The notes: a model not told the origin generated them from the letters alone. 64,000 nucleotides of DNA from Liminaster sp017519885 (GCA_017519885.1 JAFWRO010000012.1:62001-126000), one strand, 5' to 3'; shown: positions 14,556-24,662, numbered from the stretch's first letter. Numbers and translations are program-made.

Positions 14556-17500
14556 TCAGCCCACAATCGTCAAACGTCCATCCTTGTTGGCAATCCTGCC
14601 ATTGACAATCAGGTAACGCAAGGCGCGCTGCAAGGCGGCTTCGACCTTCTGTCCGCGTCTGGCGAATCCAAGGCGTTTGGCGGCAAGCAAGGTGGCATTA
14701 TCCTCGGGCAAGGAGAGTTGTTCGCTGACTACGTCGAGCAAAGCCTGACGCACCTCTTCGGGTGAAATCTCGTCAATAGTGCGATCGAAATTTAACGGAC
14801 GCTTCTTCTCGGGGACAATCACCTCCTTCTCGTTCGAGATGTCGAAAGTCGGCTTCTCTTCGGGTTCGGCCTCAGGTTTAGGTTCCACAATGGCCTTCTC
14901 GATACGTTCGAGCAGACGCTCGGGATTGTTGAGCCAATCGACCGACCAGACGCGCATCACTCTCCACGCCAGTCCTTGCAGGACACCGGGCTGCACGATT
15001 TCTCGGTCACGTGTGGTCTGCGTATCGCGATAAGTCTCGCCATCGAGCAGGATGCCGAGGCAGTACTTGCTGTCGTTGTTGCGGCTTGCCACGGCCAGAT
15101 CGACCTTGAATCGACTCCTTCCCACACCAAGTTCCACATCGTATCCGCGGTCACGCAGGGCCTCGGCTATCTCGTCAGCCACACCGGTGACAGGACGCTC
15201 TTCCTCCTTCCTTTCGATAGCAGCCAAGGTATGGAATTCGGCATATTCGAGGAAATGCTTCAATCCCTCCACACCCTTGGCCTTCGAGCGACGCAGGTCG
15301 ATCTGCGAAGAGTGCATGGTCGAGAAGACCATCATCTCGCAACGTGCACGGCTCACGGCAACATTCAGGCGACGTTCGCCTCCTGCATTGTTGAGTGGGC
15401 CGAAGTTCATGCTCACGTTGCCATCCTTGTCGGGACCATATCCTACCGAGAAGAGGATCACGTCGCGTTCGTCGCCCTGCACATTCTCCAGGTTCTTCAC
15501 AAAGATGGGCTCATACATGGCATCAGCCCAGTCGGCCAACTGACGATCGGCTTCAAGCGTGTCATTGAGCACGTCCTCGACGAGGTTCTGCTGGGCCACG
15601 CTGAAAGCCACCACGCCGATGCTCTGTCGGCGCAGCTTTTCGTCACGCAGGCGGCGTACGATCTCGTCGACGATGGCCTTGGCTTCGGCACGGTTGCTGC
15701 GTCGTCCACCCTTGTCATAGGTTCCTTCCACAAAGACGAAGTTCACCTTCATCTGTCGATCATCGGCAGATGGGAAGGTAATCAGACGACCATCATAGTA
15801 TTCGTTGTTGCTGAATGCAATCAGGCTCTCATGACGGCTGCGGTAATGCCACTGCAGTTGCAGCGAGGGTATACCAAGTGTGCGACAATCCTCGAGGATG
15901 CTTTCCAGGTCGTCGATGTAAGCCTCTTCGTCATCCACATTCGTCGCATTGAAGAAGTTGGTGGGTGGCATCTGCTTCGGATCGCCCACCACGATGAGCG
16001 ACTTGCCGCGTGCAATGGCTCCGACGGCCTCGCTCGTCGGCATCTGGCTGGCCTCATCGAAGACTACCAGGTCGAAAGGCTCCTGACCAAGCGTGATGTA
16101 CTGTGCCACCGACATGGGGCTCATTAGCATGCACGGGCAGAGACGAGGAAGCAGATTGGGTATCTGTGCCAGCAAGTCTCGTATCGACATGCCGCGTCCA
16201 CCATTGGAGATATTTCGGTTGAGCAAACCAATCTCACTGCTGTTGTCGATGCTGTCGGTCACACGCGGCACGTTGGCAGCCAGCCTTGCATAGAGTTCCT
16301 TCTGGCACAAAGTCTCGAAGCGGCTCGTAAGGTCCTTGTAGAGTCGGATCTTTTCATCGAAAAGCATGCCTTCGAAGGTGCCGAGCATATCGGCAGCCTG
16401 CATCTTCTCTTCACATTTGGCGCGGAAGAACCCTTTCATGAAACTCTTTCCGAGGGTCTGCACGTCGCATGGTCGTGTATCGAGTTGTTCCACCACCACA
16501 TCAAGGCCCATCTTTTTCAGTTCGTTGCGGAACTCGCACCATTGGAACCAGTCGCGTATCTCCGATGTGTTTTCACTCCATCGGTTCAACTTCTCGCGAG
16601 CCACATCGATGTCGATCAGTTCGGGCAACTGCCTCTCGACCTCAGGCAGCATTTCGTCGATGTTGCGGTTCTTCTTGCTGTATTCGAGCAGTTCCTCCAG
16701 GAGTTTGCCGAGATTATTCTCGTCGGCCTCGGGGGTGAAGAACCTCATCTTGTTGACGAAACTGCGCTTTGCGAACCACTTGGGCAGGAACCACTTGCCC
16801 AGAATCTCATGCCATTGCTTCGAAAGCGCGAGTGCATCTTCCGAAAGTATCTCCTCACGGCAATGGCCGAGGATGCCTTTCTTCAACGAGTCGCGGCTTG
16901 CCTTCAGTGCCGAATAGTTGTCGATGTTCTTCGCAACAGCTTCTTTCCAAAGCGTATCAACACCGCCGCTTGTCAGTATCGAGGTGGCCTTCAAGGTCTT
17001 GACGAGCGGGATAGCGGTCTCGATGGAGGGTTTCTGCTCAAAGTCGTCCAGATATTTCAAGGCCTTTTTCAGCGAGAACTCGAAATCGACCTGTTTCGTC
17101 TTGGTCACAAGTCCTACAAGCAGGTCGTGGAGAGGATGCGCGTAAGGTTGTCCCACGAGTTCGAGCATGGTCTGCAAAGGTCCCGACAACTGATACTCGT
17201 AATCGCCGAGCATGCCTCGCTTCACCTTCGACAATGGTTTCAGCGTCGGTATCTCCATCGTCTCTCCATCGATGGCGGCAAATCGGGCGATGCAGTCGTA
17301 GAGCGACAGGTCGTCATCGCCTCTCGTATGCAGGGCCTCCATATACTTCAGAAGTTCCTGGCGCTGCTCATACAGGCGGTCGGCCGTCTGGAGGTAATCT
17401 TCGGGCTTCTGGATGTGTTTCACCTCGTTGAGCGCCTCGTTGAGTTGTGCCAGCACGTGCCGCTTCGACACCTTGTTGCTATGCAGCTCCAGGCAGAAGG

Positions 17501-18755
17501 GTCCGAGGCCGACCTTCTTCAGACGACGTTCCACCACTTCAAGGGCAGCCATCTTCTCGGCCACGAAGAGTACGCGTTTGCCTTGGAAGAGCGCATTGGC
17601 AATCAGGTTGGTGATGGTCTGCGACTTACCAGTGCCCGGAGGGCCATAGAGGATGAAGCTGTTGCCACGTCCTCCCTCATAGACAGCCGTCATCTGCGAC
17701 GAATCGACAGCCACCGGCAAAGCCATGTCCTGCGGCTTATAAGTGCCATCGAAGGCCCTGAGGTCGGTCTGCAGTTCGGAAGGTTTCCACGTCAGGCCTC
17801 CTTTCACGAGGCTATCGACGATGGGATTCTCCTGCATCTTCTCGTGGTTGACGTGGATGTCGTTCCACATCAGAAACTTGCTGAACGAGAAGAGTCCGAG
17901 GATGCACTGTCCCTCGATGCCCCAACGTTCCTGCTCCTCGATGGCTTGTTGCAGCACGTCGAAGATCTTCAACACATCCACTCCATGCTCGTCGAGCGGC
18001 AGTTTTTCCAGTCCCTTCACTTCGATGCCATGGTTCTGGCGCAGGAACTCCATCAACGTGATGTTGAGCACAATCTCCTCGTCACGCTTGCGGATGCAGT
18101 AACGTCCACGCTTATAGACCATCTCGACAGGCATCAGTAGGATGGGCGCATAGCGTGCCACCTCAGGCTTGTCGGTCTCATACCACCGCATGGCGCCGAT
18201 AGCCAGATAGAGTGAGTTGGCACCGGTCTCTTCGATAGCCGTACGTGCAGCACGATAGAGTCCCTTGAGTTGCAGTTTCGTCTCCTCTTCCCCAAGGGCT
18301 GTATGCAACCGGTGCTTGGCAAGTTCCTCTTCGATTGGGGACAGTTCGCCATCGGTGAGAAGTTTCGGCTCGGCATCGTCAACCGTCTTGGGCTCCACGG
18401 GACTGTTGTAGTCTTTTCCGGCAGGGATGATGGTCGAAAGGTCAAACGAAGGACCGTCCGAAACGCGTTTCGTCTCGGATTCATTTTGCTCGTCATTGCC
18501 GTTACCGTCCTTCGGCTCGTCATCGGCTCGATCGTCTGCAGTCTTGTCTTTTGCAGGATTGTGCCAGATGGTGAACTCCACGCCGTCCTGCAGGAAGTCC
18601 TCCACCTTGTCGGCCTTGATTCCGATGAACCTGACAATGCGACGCCGCTGCCCAATGTTGAGCAACGAGTTGCGGAGCGAAAAGTCCAGCAACTTGCGTT
18701 CCCAAATATCAATTTTGGTCAACTGCTTCTCAGTGGCTATCTCTTTATTTTCCAT
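14556..18755 (-). CDS. DUF4011 superfamily I helicase with C-terminal endonuclease and DUF3320 domains
   Basis: The 1399-residue protein opens with DUF4011 (KIDIWERKLLDFSLRNSLLN). The SF1 motor has Walker A YGPPGTGKSQT (about 368-378), DEASQMPTSEAVGAI (about 898-912), GDPKQMPPTNFF, HYRSRHESL, NVQGDERDVI and NVAVSRAR. After it, GYDVELGVGRSRFKVDLAVA and ILLDGETYRDTQTTRDRE (about 1185-1250) form a Vsr/MTES_1575-like PD-(D/E)xK nuclease. The last 70 residues match DUF3320. The layout suggests a translocating nuclease acting on foreign or damaged nucleic acid, and related proteins are found among defence genes, but no methylase or partner gene is adjacent. An acidic low-complexity region spans about 100-155. 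Confidence 0.88.
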   Translation of the reverse strand: MENKEIATEKQLTKIDIWERKLLDFSLRNSLLNIGQRRRIVRFIGIKADKVEDFLQDGVEFTIWHNPAKDKTADDRADDEPKDGNGNDEQNESETKRVSDGPSFDLSTIIPAGKDYNSPVEPKTVDDAEPKLLTDGELSPIEEELAKHRLHTALGEEETKLQLKGLYRAARTAIEETGANSLYLAIGAMRWYETDKPEVARYAPILLMPVEMVYKRGRYCIRKRDEEIVLNITLMEFLRQNHGIEVKGLEKLPLDEHGVDVLKIFDVLQQAIEEQERWGIEGQCILGLFSFSKFLMWNDIHVNHEKMQENPIVDSLVKGGLTWKPSELQTDLRAFDGTYKPQDMALPVAVDSSQMTAVYEGGRGNSFILYGPPGTGKSQTITNLIANALFQGKRVLFVAEKMAALEVVERRLKKVGLGPFCLELHSNKVSKRHVLAQLNEALNEVKHIQKPEDYLQTADRLYEQRQELLKYMEALHTRGDDDLSLYDCIARFAAIDGETMEIPTLKPLSKVKRGMLGDYEYQLSGPLQTMLELVGQPYAHPLHDLLVGLVTKTKQVDFEFSLKKALKYLDDFEQKPSIETAIPLVKTLKATSILTSGGVDTLWKEAVAKNIDNYSALKASRDSLKKGILGHCREEILSEDALALSKQWHEILGKWFLPKWFAKRSFVNKMRFFTPEADENNLGKLLEELLEYSKKNRNIDEMLPEVERQLPELIDIDVAREKLNRWSENTSEIRDWFQWCEFRNELKKMGLDVVVEQLDTRPCDVQTLGKSFMKGFFRAKCEEKMQAADMLGTFEGMLFDEKIRLYKDLTSRFETLCQKELYARLAANVPRVTDSIDNSSEIGLLNRNISNGGRGMSIRDLLAQIPNLLPRLCPCMLMSPMSVAQYITLGQEPFDLVVFDEASQMPTSEAVGAIARGKSLIVVGDPKQMPPTNFFNATNVDDEEAYIDDLESILEDCRTLGIPSLQLQWHYRSRHESLIAFSNNEYYDGRLITFPSADDRQMKVNFVFVEGTYDKGGRRSNRAEAKAIVDEIVRRLRDEKLRRQSIGVVAFSVAQQNLVEDVLNDTLEADRQLADWADAMYEPIFVKNLENVQGDERDVILFSVGYGPDKDGNVSMNFGPLNNAGGERRLNVAVSRARCEMMVFSTMHSSQIDLRRSKAKGVEGLKHFLEYAEFHTLAAIERKEEERPVTGVADEIAEALRDRGYDVELGVGRSRFKVDLAVASRNNDSKYCLGILLDGETYRDTQTTRDREIVQPGVLQGLAWRVMRVWSVDWLNNPERLLERIEKAIVEPKPEAEPEEKPTFDISNEKEVIVPEKKRPLNFDRTIDEISPEEVRQALLDVVSEQLSLPEDNATLLAAKRLGFARRGQKVEAALQRALRYLIVNGRIANKDGRLTIVG

Positions 18756-18801
18756 ATCAAGAGGATCAGTCTTCTTTTAGAAAAAACCGTATTCTAGGGG
18801 A

Positions 18802-18944
18802 CAAAGATATATAAAAATACGCAATCCTCCAAAAAATCAGGGAGAAAATTGACTATTTGCCAAACGATTGGGGCGAAAATTACGACCGTACCAACATTTT
18901 TTTCTCATTTTACTTGCTTTTCCCGTGCGGATTCAGTATCTTTG
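18802..18944. promoter_or_regulatory. Divergent promoters: helicase (minus) and MscS channel (plus)
   Basis: CAAAGATA at 18802-18809 (TATCTTTG on the minus strand) serves the helicase, 46 bp before its start. TATCTTTG at 18937-18944 serves the channel gene and leaves a leader of under 20 nt. Confidence 0.7.
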
Positions 18945-18967
18945 CCGCAAATTTTATGTATATTGAA

Positions 18968-21619
18968 ATGAAGAAAATCATTCTCACGCTGCTCCTTCTG
19001 ATGTGCGTGTCCTTCCAAGGTCAGGCAGTACTCAAGGAGCGCGACCTCAACCGCACTCTCCACGTGCTGCGTCTCGAACTCCATGACAAATGGATAAAGC
19101 AGGAAGAGAGCAGCAGGCGCATCCGCGAGCGCAATCAGGCTCAGCACACCAATCTCGTGAACATCATGAAGCGCTGCCAGTCGACCAGCCTCATCCTCTA
19201 TTCCCAGGGCCGTGAGTTCACGTTCGATGTTGCCTACGCCTGCCAGCAGGCCACCACACTTTACAACGAACTGAAATCCAAGACTATGCCTTTCGACGAG
19301 ATCAAGGCCAATCTCGTCAGCGAAATCAGTCGCTACGACAGCCTCGTCGTTTCGCTCCAACGTCTTCCACCAGCCATCGATACGGCACGCACCGACGAAC
19401 TGCATTCGCTTGAGCAGGCCATCCGCTATGTGCGCAGCGGCAGTGTCGATAACAACAATATGCCCACCCTCGAGGCTATGCCGGCTGACGCTGTAGCAAT
19501 GGAGGCTGTCGACGGGGAAGAAGCCGAGCAGATACAACGTCCGTTCATGCTCGACTCCCTTGGCATCGCCGACCGTGACTCATGCATCGTTTATGCCGAG
19601 GGCATCCGCGACATCGTCAAGGATATGCTCGAAAAACTCGAGCAGGACAATGAGCACTACACCGAGGTGACCAGCCAGGTCGAGAAACTCAACAACTACG
19701 CCCAGGAGAAATACGCCGAACTCAAGAAGAACATCTTCTTCGACGCCGGCACCAACTACTTCACCATCCTTCAGCGCTTCCCCCGCTATTGGATGCGCAT
19801 GAAGATGGACTTCCGCTCCAAGTACCAGCCTTTGCGCGACGAAGGCAGAGTCGACAGCGAAGGGAAGCCCTACAAGTCCGACTGGCGCGGCCCCATCATT
19901 ATGGCTGCGAGCATCTTCATGCTCTTTTATATGTTTGTTGCCGCACTCATCAGCAACATCATCCTGCGCGTCCTCGTCCCAAAGCGTTATCGCGGCGAGG
20001 TCTTTCGCAACAAGCGCGGCATCTATATCATCCTGTTGGGCACATTGCTCTTTGCCATCGCCATCATGGTGGTGCGCACCTTCATGCGCTCCAACCTTAT
20101 GATCATGGCCACCGGTCTGATGGTCGAAATGGCATGGCTCATCGCTGCCATCTACTTCTCGATGGCCGTGCGTCTCAACGGCAGCCAGTGCCGCGAAGGG
20201 TCCAAGATCTACCTGCCCTTCATCCTCATGTCGCTCATCGTGATCTGGTTCCGCATCATCCTCATCCCCAACTCGCTGGTCAACATCATCTTCCCGCCCC
20301 TGCTCCTGATCTTCACCATCTGGCAGATCTTCACACTCAAGAACTGTCGTCGCAACGTACCGTTGAGCGATAAGGTCTATTGCGGCATCTCGCTCGCCGT
20401 CATGCTCATCTCAACAGTCATGGCTTGGGTTGGCTACACGTTGATGGCCGTTCAGTTGCTCGTCTGGTGGATGTTCCAGCTCGCTGCCATCGCCACCATC
20501 ATGTGCTGCTACGACCTGATGGAGATGTACGAGAAGCGCGTCCTCGAACCGCGCATCCGGAAGTCGTTGGCCCAAACACCGACCGACGAAGAATTCTCGC
20601 TGCACCTGGAGCAAGGTGATTACATCAACAAGACATGGCTCTACGACTTCGTCAACCGCGCCCTGGTGCCTGTATGTGCTGTCTTCTCGGTACTCTTCAG
20701 CCTTTATTTCGCCGCCGAAATCTTCGATCTCCGCGACCTGCTGATGAAATACTTCCGTATGAACATCACCATTCCAGGCATCTCCACTTTCTCATTCTAT
20801 CGCATTTGCCTCGTCATAGCCCTGTGGTTTGTATTCCGCTATGTGACCTACGTGATTCGTGCCGCCTGGTTCAAATACCGCCGCTCCCAGTCGAAGGACG
20901 GCAAGGACTTCAACGCCACACTTGCCAAGAACATCATCGGACTAATCATCTGGGGCATCTACATCATCACCGTCTTCCTCATGCTGGATGTGCCCAGTGC
21001 AGGCATCTCGGTTGCTGTTGCCGGTCTCTCCACTGGTATGGGTTTTGCCTCGAAGAGCCTGCTCGAGAACTTCTTCTATGGCATTTCGCTGATGAGCGGA
21101 CGTGTGCGCGTAGGCGATTATATCGAATGTGACGGCATCACCGGCAAGGTCGAAAGCATCTCCTACCAGAGCACGCAGCTCACCACCCTCGACGGCAGCG
21201 TCGTGGCCATCCTCAACTCCGACCTGTTCAGCAAGAACTTCAAGAACCTGACGCGCAACCATCAATACGAGCTCATCAAGATTCCGTTCGGCATCGCCTA
21301 CGGAAGCAATGTCGATGAAGTGCGCCATCTCATCCTCGACTCCATGAAGGAACTCGAGACGCAGACCGCCGATGGCCGCAGCATCGTCAATCCTGCCAAC
21401 CCAATCGCCGTGTCGTTTGCCGACTTCGGCGCCAGCAGCGTCGATCTCCTCCTCGTCGCATGGGTTCTCGTCGATCAGCGCAACGCCTTTGCCGCCAAGG
21501 CCAAGGAGAAGATCTACCAGGTGCTCAACGAGAACAACATCGAGATTCCGTTCCCACAGCAGGATATCTACATCCGCAGCGTGCCCACGCCTCCCGCACC
21601 GCCTGCACCTAATGCCTGA
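18968..21619 (+). CDS. Large MscS-type mechanosensitive channel
   Basis: I start at ATG 18968, which begins a signal peptide (MKKIILTLLLLMCVSFQGQA); longer in-frame starts precede the promoter, though ATG 18956 is also possible. A periplasmic helical region of about 290 residues is followed by roughly eight or more membrane segments. The MscS pore and beta domain lies near residues 680-760: GLSTGMGFASKSLLENFFYG, then VRVGDYIECDGITGKVESI and NSDLFSKNFKNLTR. At 883 residues it is closer to MscK/YbdG-type giants than to E. coli MscS. The gene should open under membrane tension and protect against hypo-osmotic shock. GH20 follows after 17 bp. Confidence 0.88.
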   Translation: MKKIILTLLLLMCVSFQGQAVLKERDLNRTLHVLRLELHDKWIKQEESSRRIRERNQAQHTNLVNIMKRCQSTSLILYSQGREFTFDVAYACQQATTLYNELKSKTMPFDEIKANLVSEISRYDSLVVSLQRLPPAIDTARTDELHSLEQAIRYVRSGSVDNNNMPTLEAMPADAVAMEAVDGEEAEQIQRPFMLDSLGIADRDSCIVYAEGIRDIVKDMLEKLEQDNEHYTEVTSQVEKLNNYAQEKYAELKKNIFFDAGTNYFTILQRFPRYWMRMKMDFRSKYQPLRDEGRVDSEGKPYKSDWRGPIIMAASIFMLFYMFVAALISNIILRVLVPKRYRGEVFRNKRGIYIILLGTLLFAIAIMVVRTFMRSNLMIMATGLMVEMAWLIAAIYFSMAVRLNGSQCREGSKIYLPFILMSLIVIWFRIILIPNSLVNIIFPPLLLIFTIWQIFTLKNCRRNVPLSDKVYCGISLAVMLISTVMAWVGYTLMAVQLLVWWMFQLAAIATIMCCYDLMEMYEKRVLEPRIRKSLAQTPTDEEFSLHLEQGDYINKTWLYDFVNRALVPVCAVFSVLFSLYFAAEIFDLRDLLMKYFRMNITIPGISTFSFYRICLVIALWFVFRYVTYVIRAAWFKYRRSQSKDGKDFNATLAKNIIGLIIWGIYIITVFLMLDVPSAGISVAVAGLSTGMGFASKSLLENFFYGISLMSGRVRVGDYIECDGITGKVESISYQSTQLTTLDGSVVAILNSDLFSKNFKNLTRNHQYELIKIPFGIAYGSNVDEVRHLILDSMKELETQTADGRSIVNPANPIAVSFADFGASSVDLLLVAWVLVDQRNAFAAKAKEKIYQVLNENNIEIPFPQQDIYIRSVPTPPAPPAPNA

Positions 21620-21636
21620 TTTTAAATTATAACCCA

Positions 21637-23340
21637 ATGAAACCCTCCCTCCTCTTAGCTGCCTCGGCAGCACTCCTGCTCTCGGCTTGCAGCGACGACC
21701 GCCCTATCGTCGAAGCCTCGTTCGATGTCATTCCATGTCCACAGGCCATCGACACCATCCCCGACCGCGCCGACTACATCCTCGACAGGAACACTGTCAT
21801 CCGCTATACGCCCGAGACATCCGAAATGGAGCGTCACGCACTCTTCCTGCAGCAGTATGCCGAAGACATCCTCGGCTACCGGATTCCCGTCAAGCCTGGC
21901 ATTGCCATCAAACCCAGTTCGAAGAACAACGGCATCCTGCTGAGACTCGAAAAGGGTGACACCAAATCCGAAGCCTACGACCTGCTCGTCTCCACCGACC
22001 AGGTTTGGATCACTTCCACAGGCGCAGCCGGCATCTTCTACGGCATTCAGACACTGCGCAAGGCGCTGGCTACTACCAAAGCAAATAACAATGAACAATT
22101 AACAATTAACAATGAAAAGGGGTACCGTGTCAGTCTGCCTACCGTGCACATCACCGACGCGCCGCGCTTTGCCTATCGCGGCATGCACCTCGACGTGTGC
22201 CGCCACTTCTTCCCCATCGACAGCGTCAAGACCTACATCGACATGCTTGCGCTCCACAACATGAACACCTTCCACTGGCACCTTACCGACGACCAGGGCT
22301 GGCGCATCGAGATCAAGCAATATCCCGAGCTCACCTCCATCGGGTCCATTCGCAAGGGCACGATGATCGCTCGTGACTTCAGTTCGAACGACTCCATCCC
22401 TTATTCCGGCTACTTCACCCAGGAGGAAGCCCGCGAGATTGTACGCTATGCCGCCGAACGCCACATCGAGGTGATTCCCGAAATCGAGATGCCCGGCCAC
22501 ATGCAGGGCGCCCTGGCTGCCTATCCCCAGTTGGGTTGCACGGGTGGTCCCTACGACGTCATCGGCTGGTGGGGCATCAGCGACGATGTGCTCTGTATGG
22601 GCAATCCCGAAGTGGTGAAGTTCTGCACGAACATCCTCGACGAGATCATGGACATCTTCCCCTCGAAGTACATCCACATCGGCGGTGACGAATGTCCCAA
22701 GGTGCGCTGGGAGAAATGTCCCAAGTGCCAGGCCAAGGTGCGCGAACTGGGCTTGAAGAAGGACAAGCAGTTCACTGCCGAACAGAAACTGCAGAGCTGG
22801 TTCACCCGTCAGATCGATGATTATCTCACCGCCCACGGCCACACCGCCATCGGTTGGGACGAGATCCTCGAAGGCGGCATCTCCGACAACGCCATCGTCA
22901 TGTCTTGGCGCGGAACTGAAGGTGCTATCGAGGCAGCCCGTCAGGGGCATCATTCCATCATGGTTCCTACTGCTTACTTCTATTTCGACTATTATCAGCG
23001 CAAGAACCGCGAACACGAACCTCTCGCCATCGGCGGCTATGTCCCCATCGAGAAGGTCTATAGCTTCAATCCCCTCCCCGAGGTGCTCACCGACGAAGAG
23101 AAATCGTACATCTGGGGCGTGCAGGCCAACATCTGGACCGAATATATCCACACGTTCAACCACGTGCAGTACATGGCCCTGCCCCGCATGGCAGCCCTCG
23201 CCGAAGTGCAGTGGTGCCAGCCTGAACAAAAGGACTATTCCCGCTTCTTCGGCCAGCTCGGTCATCTCACCAGCCTCTACGACCTCTACGGTTGGCGCTG
23301 GTCACGTCAGGCCTACGAGGAGCCGATGACTGTCGAATAA
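21637..23340 (+). CDS. Lipoprotein beta-N-acetylhexosaminidase (GH20)
   Basis: The lipobox LLSAC places the lipidated Cys at residue 18, followed by SDDR, an acidic pattern consistent with surface export. A GH20b N-terminal domain (about 30-145) leads to the catalytic barrel: MHLDVCRHFFP, FHWHLTDDQGWR and the HIGGDECPK motif with the catalytic Asp-Glu pair (about 347-355). It removes terminal GlcNAc or GalNAc from glycans by substrate-assisted catalysis. Between the two domains the protein carries NNNEQLTINNEK, encoded by DNA that looks like an intergenic AACAATTAACAATTAAC-type repeat. The gene is in an operon-like arrangement with the MscS gene. Confidence 0.93.
   Translation: MKPSLLLAASAALLLSACSDDRPIVEASFDVIPCPQAIDTIPDRADYILDRNTVIRYTPETSEMERHALFLQQYAEDILGYRIPVKPGIAIKPSSKNNGILLRLEKGDTKSEAYDLLVSTDQVWITSTGAAGIFYGIQTLRKALATTKANNNEQLTINNEKGYRVSLPTVHITDAPRFAYRGMHLDVCRHFFPIDSVKTYIDMLALHNMNTFHWHLTDDQGWRIEIKQYPELTSIGSIRKGTMIARDFSSNDSIPYSGYFTQEEAREIVRYAAERHIEVIPEIEMPGHMQGALAAYPQLGCTGGPYDVIGWWGISDDVLCMGNPEVVKFCTNILDEIMDIFPSKYIHIGGDECPKVRWEKCPKCQAKVRELGLKKDKQFTAEQKLQSWFTRQIDDYLTAHGHTAIGWDEILEGGISDNAIVMSWRGTEGAIEAARQGHHSIMVPTAYFYFDYYQRKNREHEPLAIGGYVPIEKVYSFNPLPEVLTDEEKSYIWGVQANIWTEYIHTFNHVQYMALPRMAALAEVQWCQPEQKDYSRFFGQLGHLTSLYDLYGWRWSRQAYEEPMTVE
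22081..22120 (+). repeat. AATTAACAATTAACAATG-type repeat inside the GH20 reading frame
   Basis: About 40 bp of near-perfect AACAATTAAC repeats interrupt otherwise GC-richer coding DNA between the GH20b and catalytic domains. The length is compatible with the frame, and no stop codon is created. Confidence 0.7.
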
Positions 23341-23419
23341 CCCTCACATTGATGCTTCACGGGGAAGCCCTAAGGAGAACTTCCCTATTAGCATATTCCT
23401 TTTTTACATCTTGCACCCG

Positions 23420-23452
23420 GTGCCCGTGCTCTTTTGAGTTCGGGCACTTTTT
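23420..23452 (+). terminator. Terminator after GH20
   Basis: GTGCCCG (23420-23426) pairs with CGGGCAC (23441-23447) and is followed by five T. Confidence 0.85.
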
Positions 23453-23536
23453 ATATCAAAATTTCGTACCATTATCGGCCAAATTTCTAAACAAATGTTA
23501 AATATTCGCCATTTGCAAAAGATTTTCACAAAATAA

Positions 23537-23568
23537 TTTGGTTTATAAAATAAACTAATTTATCTTTG
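23537..23568 (+). promoter_or_regulatory. Consensus promoter for the membrane protein/HTH operon
   Basis: TTTG (23537-23540), 20 bp, then TATCTTTG (23561-23568). The leader of about 100 nt to the first ATG is purine-rich near its end, with no obvious strong structure. The rest of 23341-23672 holds only the GH20 terminator. Confidence 0.75.
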
Positions 23569-23672
23569 CATCGCAAAACCGGTAATGCGACGCCGAATCG
23601 GACCTTTCTGCAGGAGGGAAGAGGAGGCAGGAGAAATCAAATCATGTCTCATCAAACAAAAAAGGAAAAACT

Positions 23673-24365
23673 ATGGAAGAAAACAACAATATGACTGCCG
23701 AGCGCAGTCTTGCGATCATTACCGAACAGATCGAACGCAGCCGCAGGGCTGTTTCCAAAAGCACAGGGCAATCGCTCTACATCTCAGGTCTCTGCACGAT
23801 GGCCATGGCCGTCGTTGTGCCCATTGTCAATCTGCTGATCCTGCCAGATGGCTATGCCACCTTAGGGCATCTGCTCTGGTTCACGCTTCCGTTCATCATC
23901 TTGTTCATCATACGCAACCTATATAAGAATCGCGAGCACGCACCCGTGAGCCTTGTGGGAACCCTTGTGGGCAAAACATGGAAGACATTTGGAGTCTTCG
24001 GCCTCGGTTTTTTCATTTTGGCAAACGGATGGAACTACATCCTGAGCAACTCTACGAACGACACGATGGCGATTGTTGCACATCACGCCAACCTCACCCC
24101 TGTCATCTATCTGCTGATGGGAATGGCGGTTGCCATCACCGGACACATCCTGAAAAGCAAGTGGCTGGTGTGGTTTGGCATCATTGCGAGTCTTGTTATT
24201 GCCGTGTGCGACTTTGCCTGCGTAGGCACGATGCTCCTTGCCCGCTTTGGAGCGCCGCTGTCGATTGTTTCGCATTCCAACAGCATCTTGCCTTGTGTAT
24301 CCGTCTTCGTACTTGCCCTTTTCGGCCTGATGCTCCCAGGTCTGCTGCTCAAAAATCAGAAATAG
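23673..24365 (+). CDS. Uncharacterised five- to six-helix membrane protein
   Basis: The 230-residue product starts with a short hydrophilic region (MEENNNMTAERSLAIITEQI) and then has hydrophobic segments at about 35-57, 68-82, 103-125, 145-160, 165-185 and 205-225. I do not assign a family with confidence. It is followed after 3 bp by a small winged-helix regulator, an arrangement common for a membrane protein of unknown function controlled by its own regulator. Function unknown. Confidence 0.75.
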   Translation: MEENNNMTAERSLAIITEQIERSRRAVSKSTGQSLYISGLCTMAMAVVVPIVNLLILPDGYATLGHLLWFTLPFIILFIIRNLYKNREHAPVSLVGTLVGKTWKTFGVFGLGFFILANGWNYILSNSTNDTMAIVAHHANLTPVIYLLMGMAVAITGHILKSKWLVWFGIIASLVIAVCDFACVGTMLLARFGAPLSIVSHSNSILPCVSVFVLALFGLMLPGLLLKNQK

Positions 24366-24368
24366 CCT

Positions 24369-24662
24369 ATGTTCCAGCCATTAGACCCACTGCTGCACTC
24401 CGAGTTGCGACTGGCCATCATGTCGCTGCTCATCAGTGACCTCGAAGCCGAGTTCCCCTACATCAAGGAGCAGACGGGAGCTACGGCAGGCAACCTCAGT
24501 GTGCAGGTCGATAAACTGGCGGCAGCAGGTTACATCGAAGTCGTAAAGACGTTCAAGGGCAAGCGCCCCTGCACCATCTGTCGCATCACGCTCAAGGGCC
24601 AGCAGGCATTCGAGGCATACGTCGAAGCGTTGAAGAGCTATCTTCAGATCGGCAAGCCGTAA
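24369..24662 (+). CDS. Winged-helix DNA-binding protein (HTH_34 / MarR-like)
   Basis: The 97-residue protein is a single winged helix. Residues LHSELRLAIMSLL form the first helix, TGATAGNLSVQVDKLAAAGYIEVVK (about 38-62) holds the recognition helix, and KGKRPCTICRITLKGQQAF is the wing. HTH_34 proteins are small transcription regulators usually next to the membrane protein genes they control, which is the arrangement here. Confidence 0.82.
   Translation: MFQPLDPLLHSELRLAIMSLLISDLEAEFPYIKEQTGATAGNLSVQVDKLAAAGYIEVVKTFKGKRPCTICRITLKGQQAFEAYVEALKSYLQIGKP

Noticed and set aside
16485..18140. 551-codon open frame opposite the helicase gene
   Set aside because: Antisense shadow created by codon bias; the helicase domains on the other strand are unmistakable.
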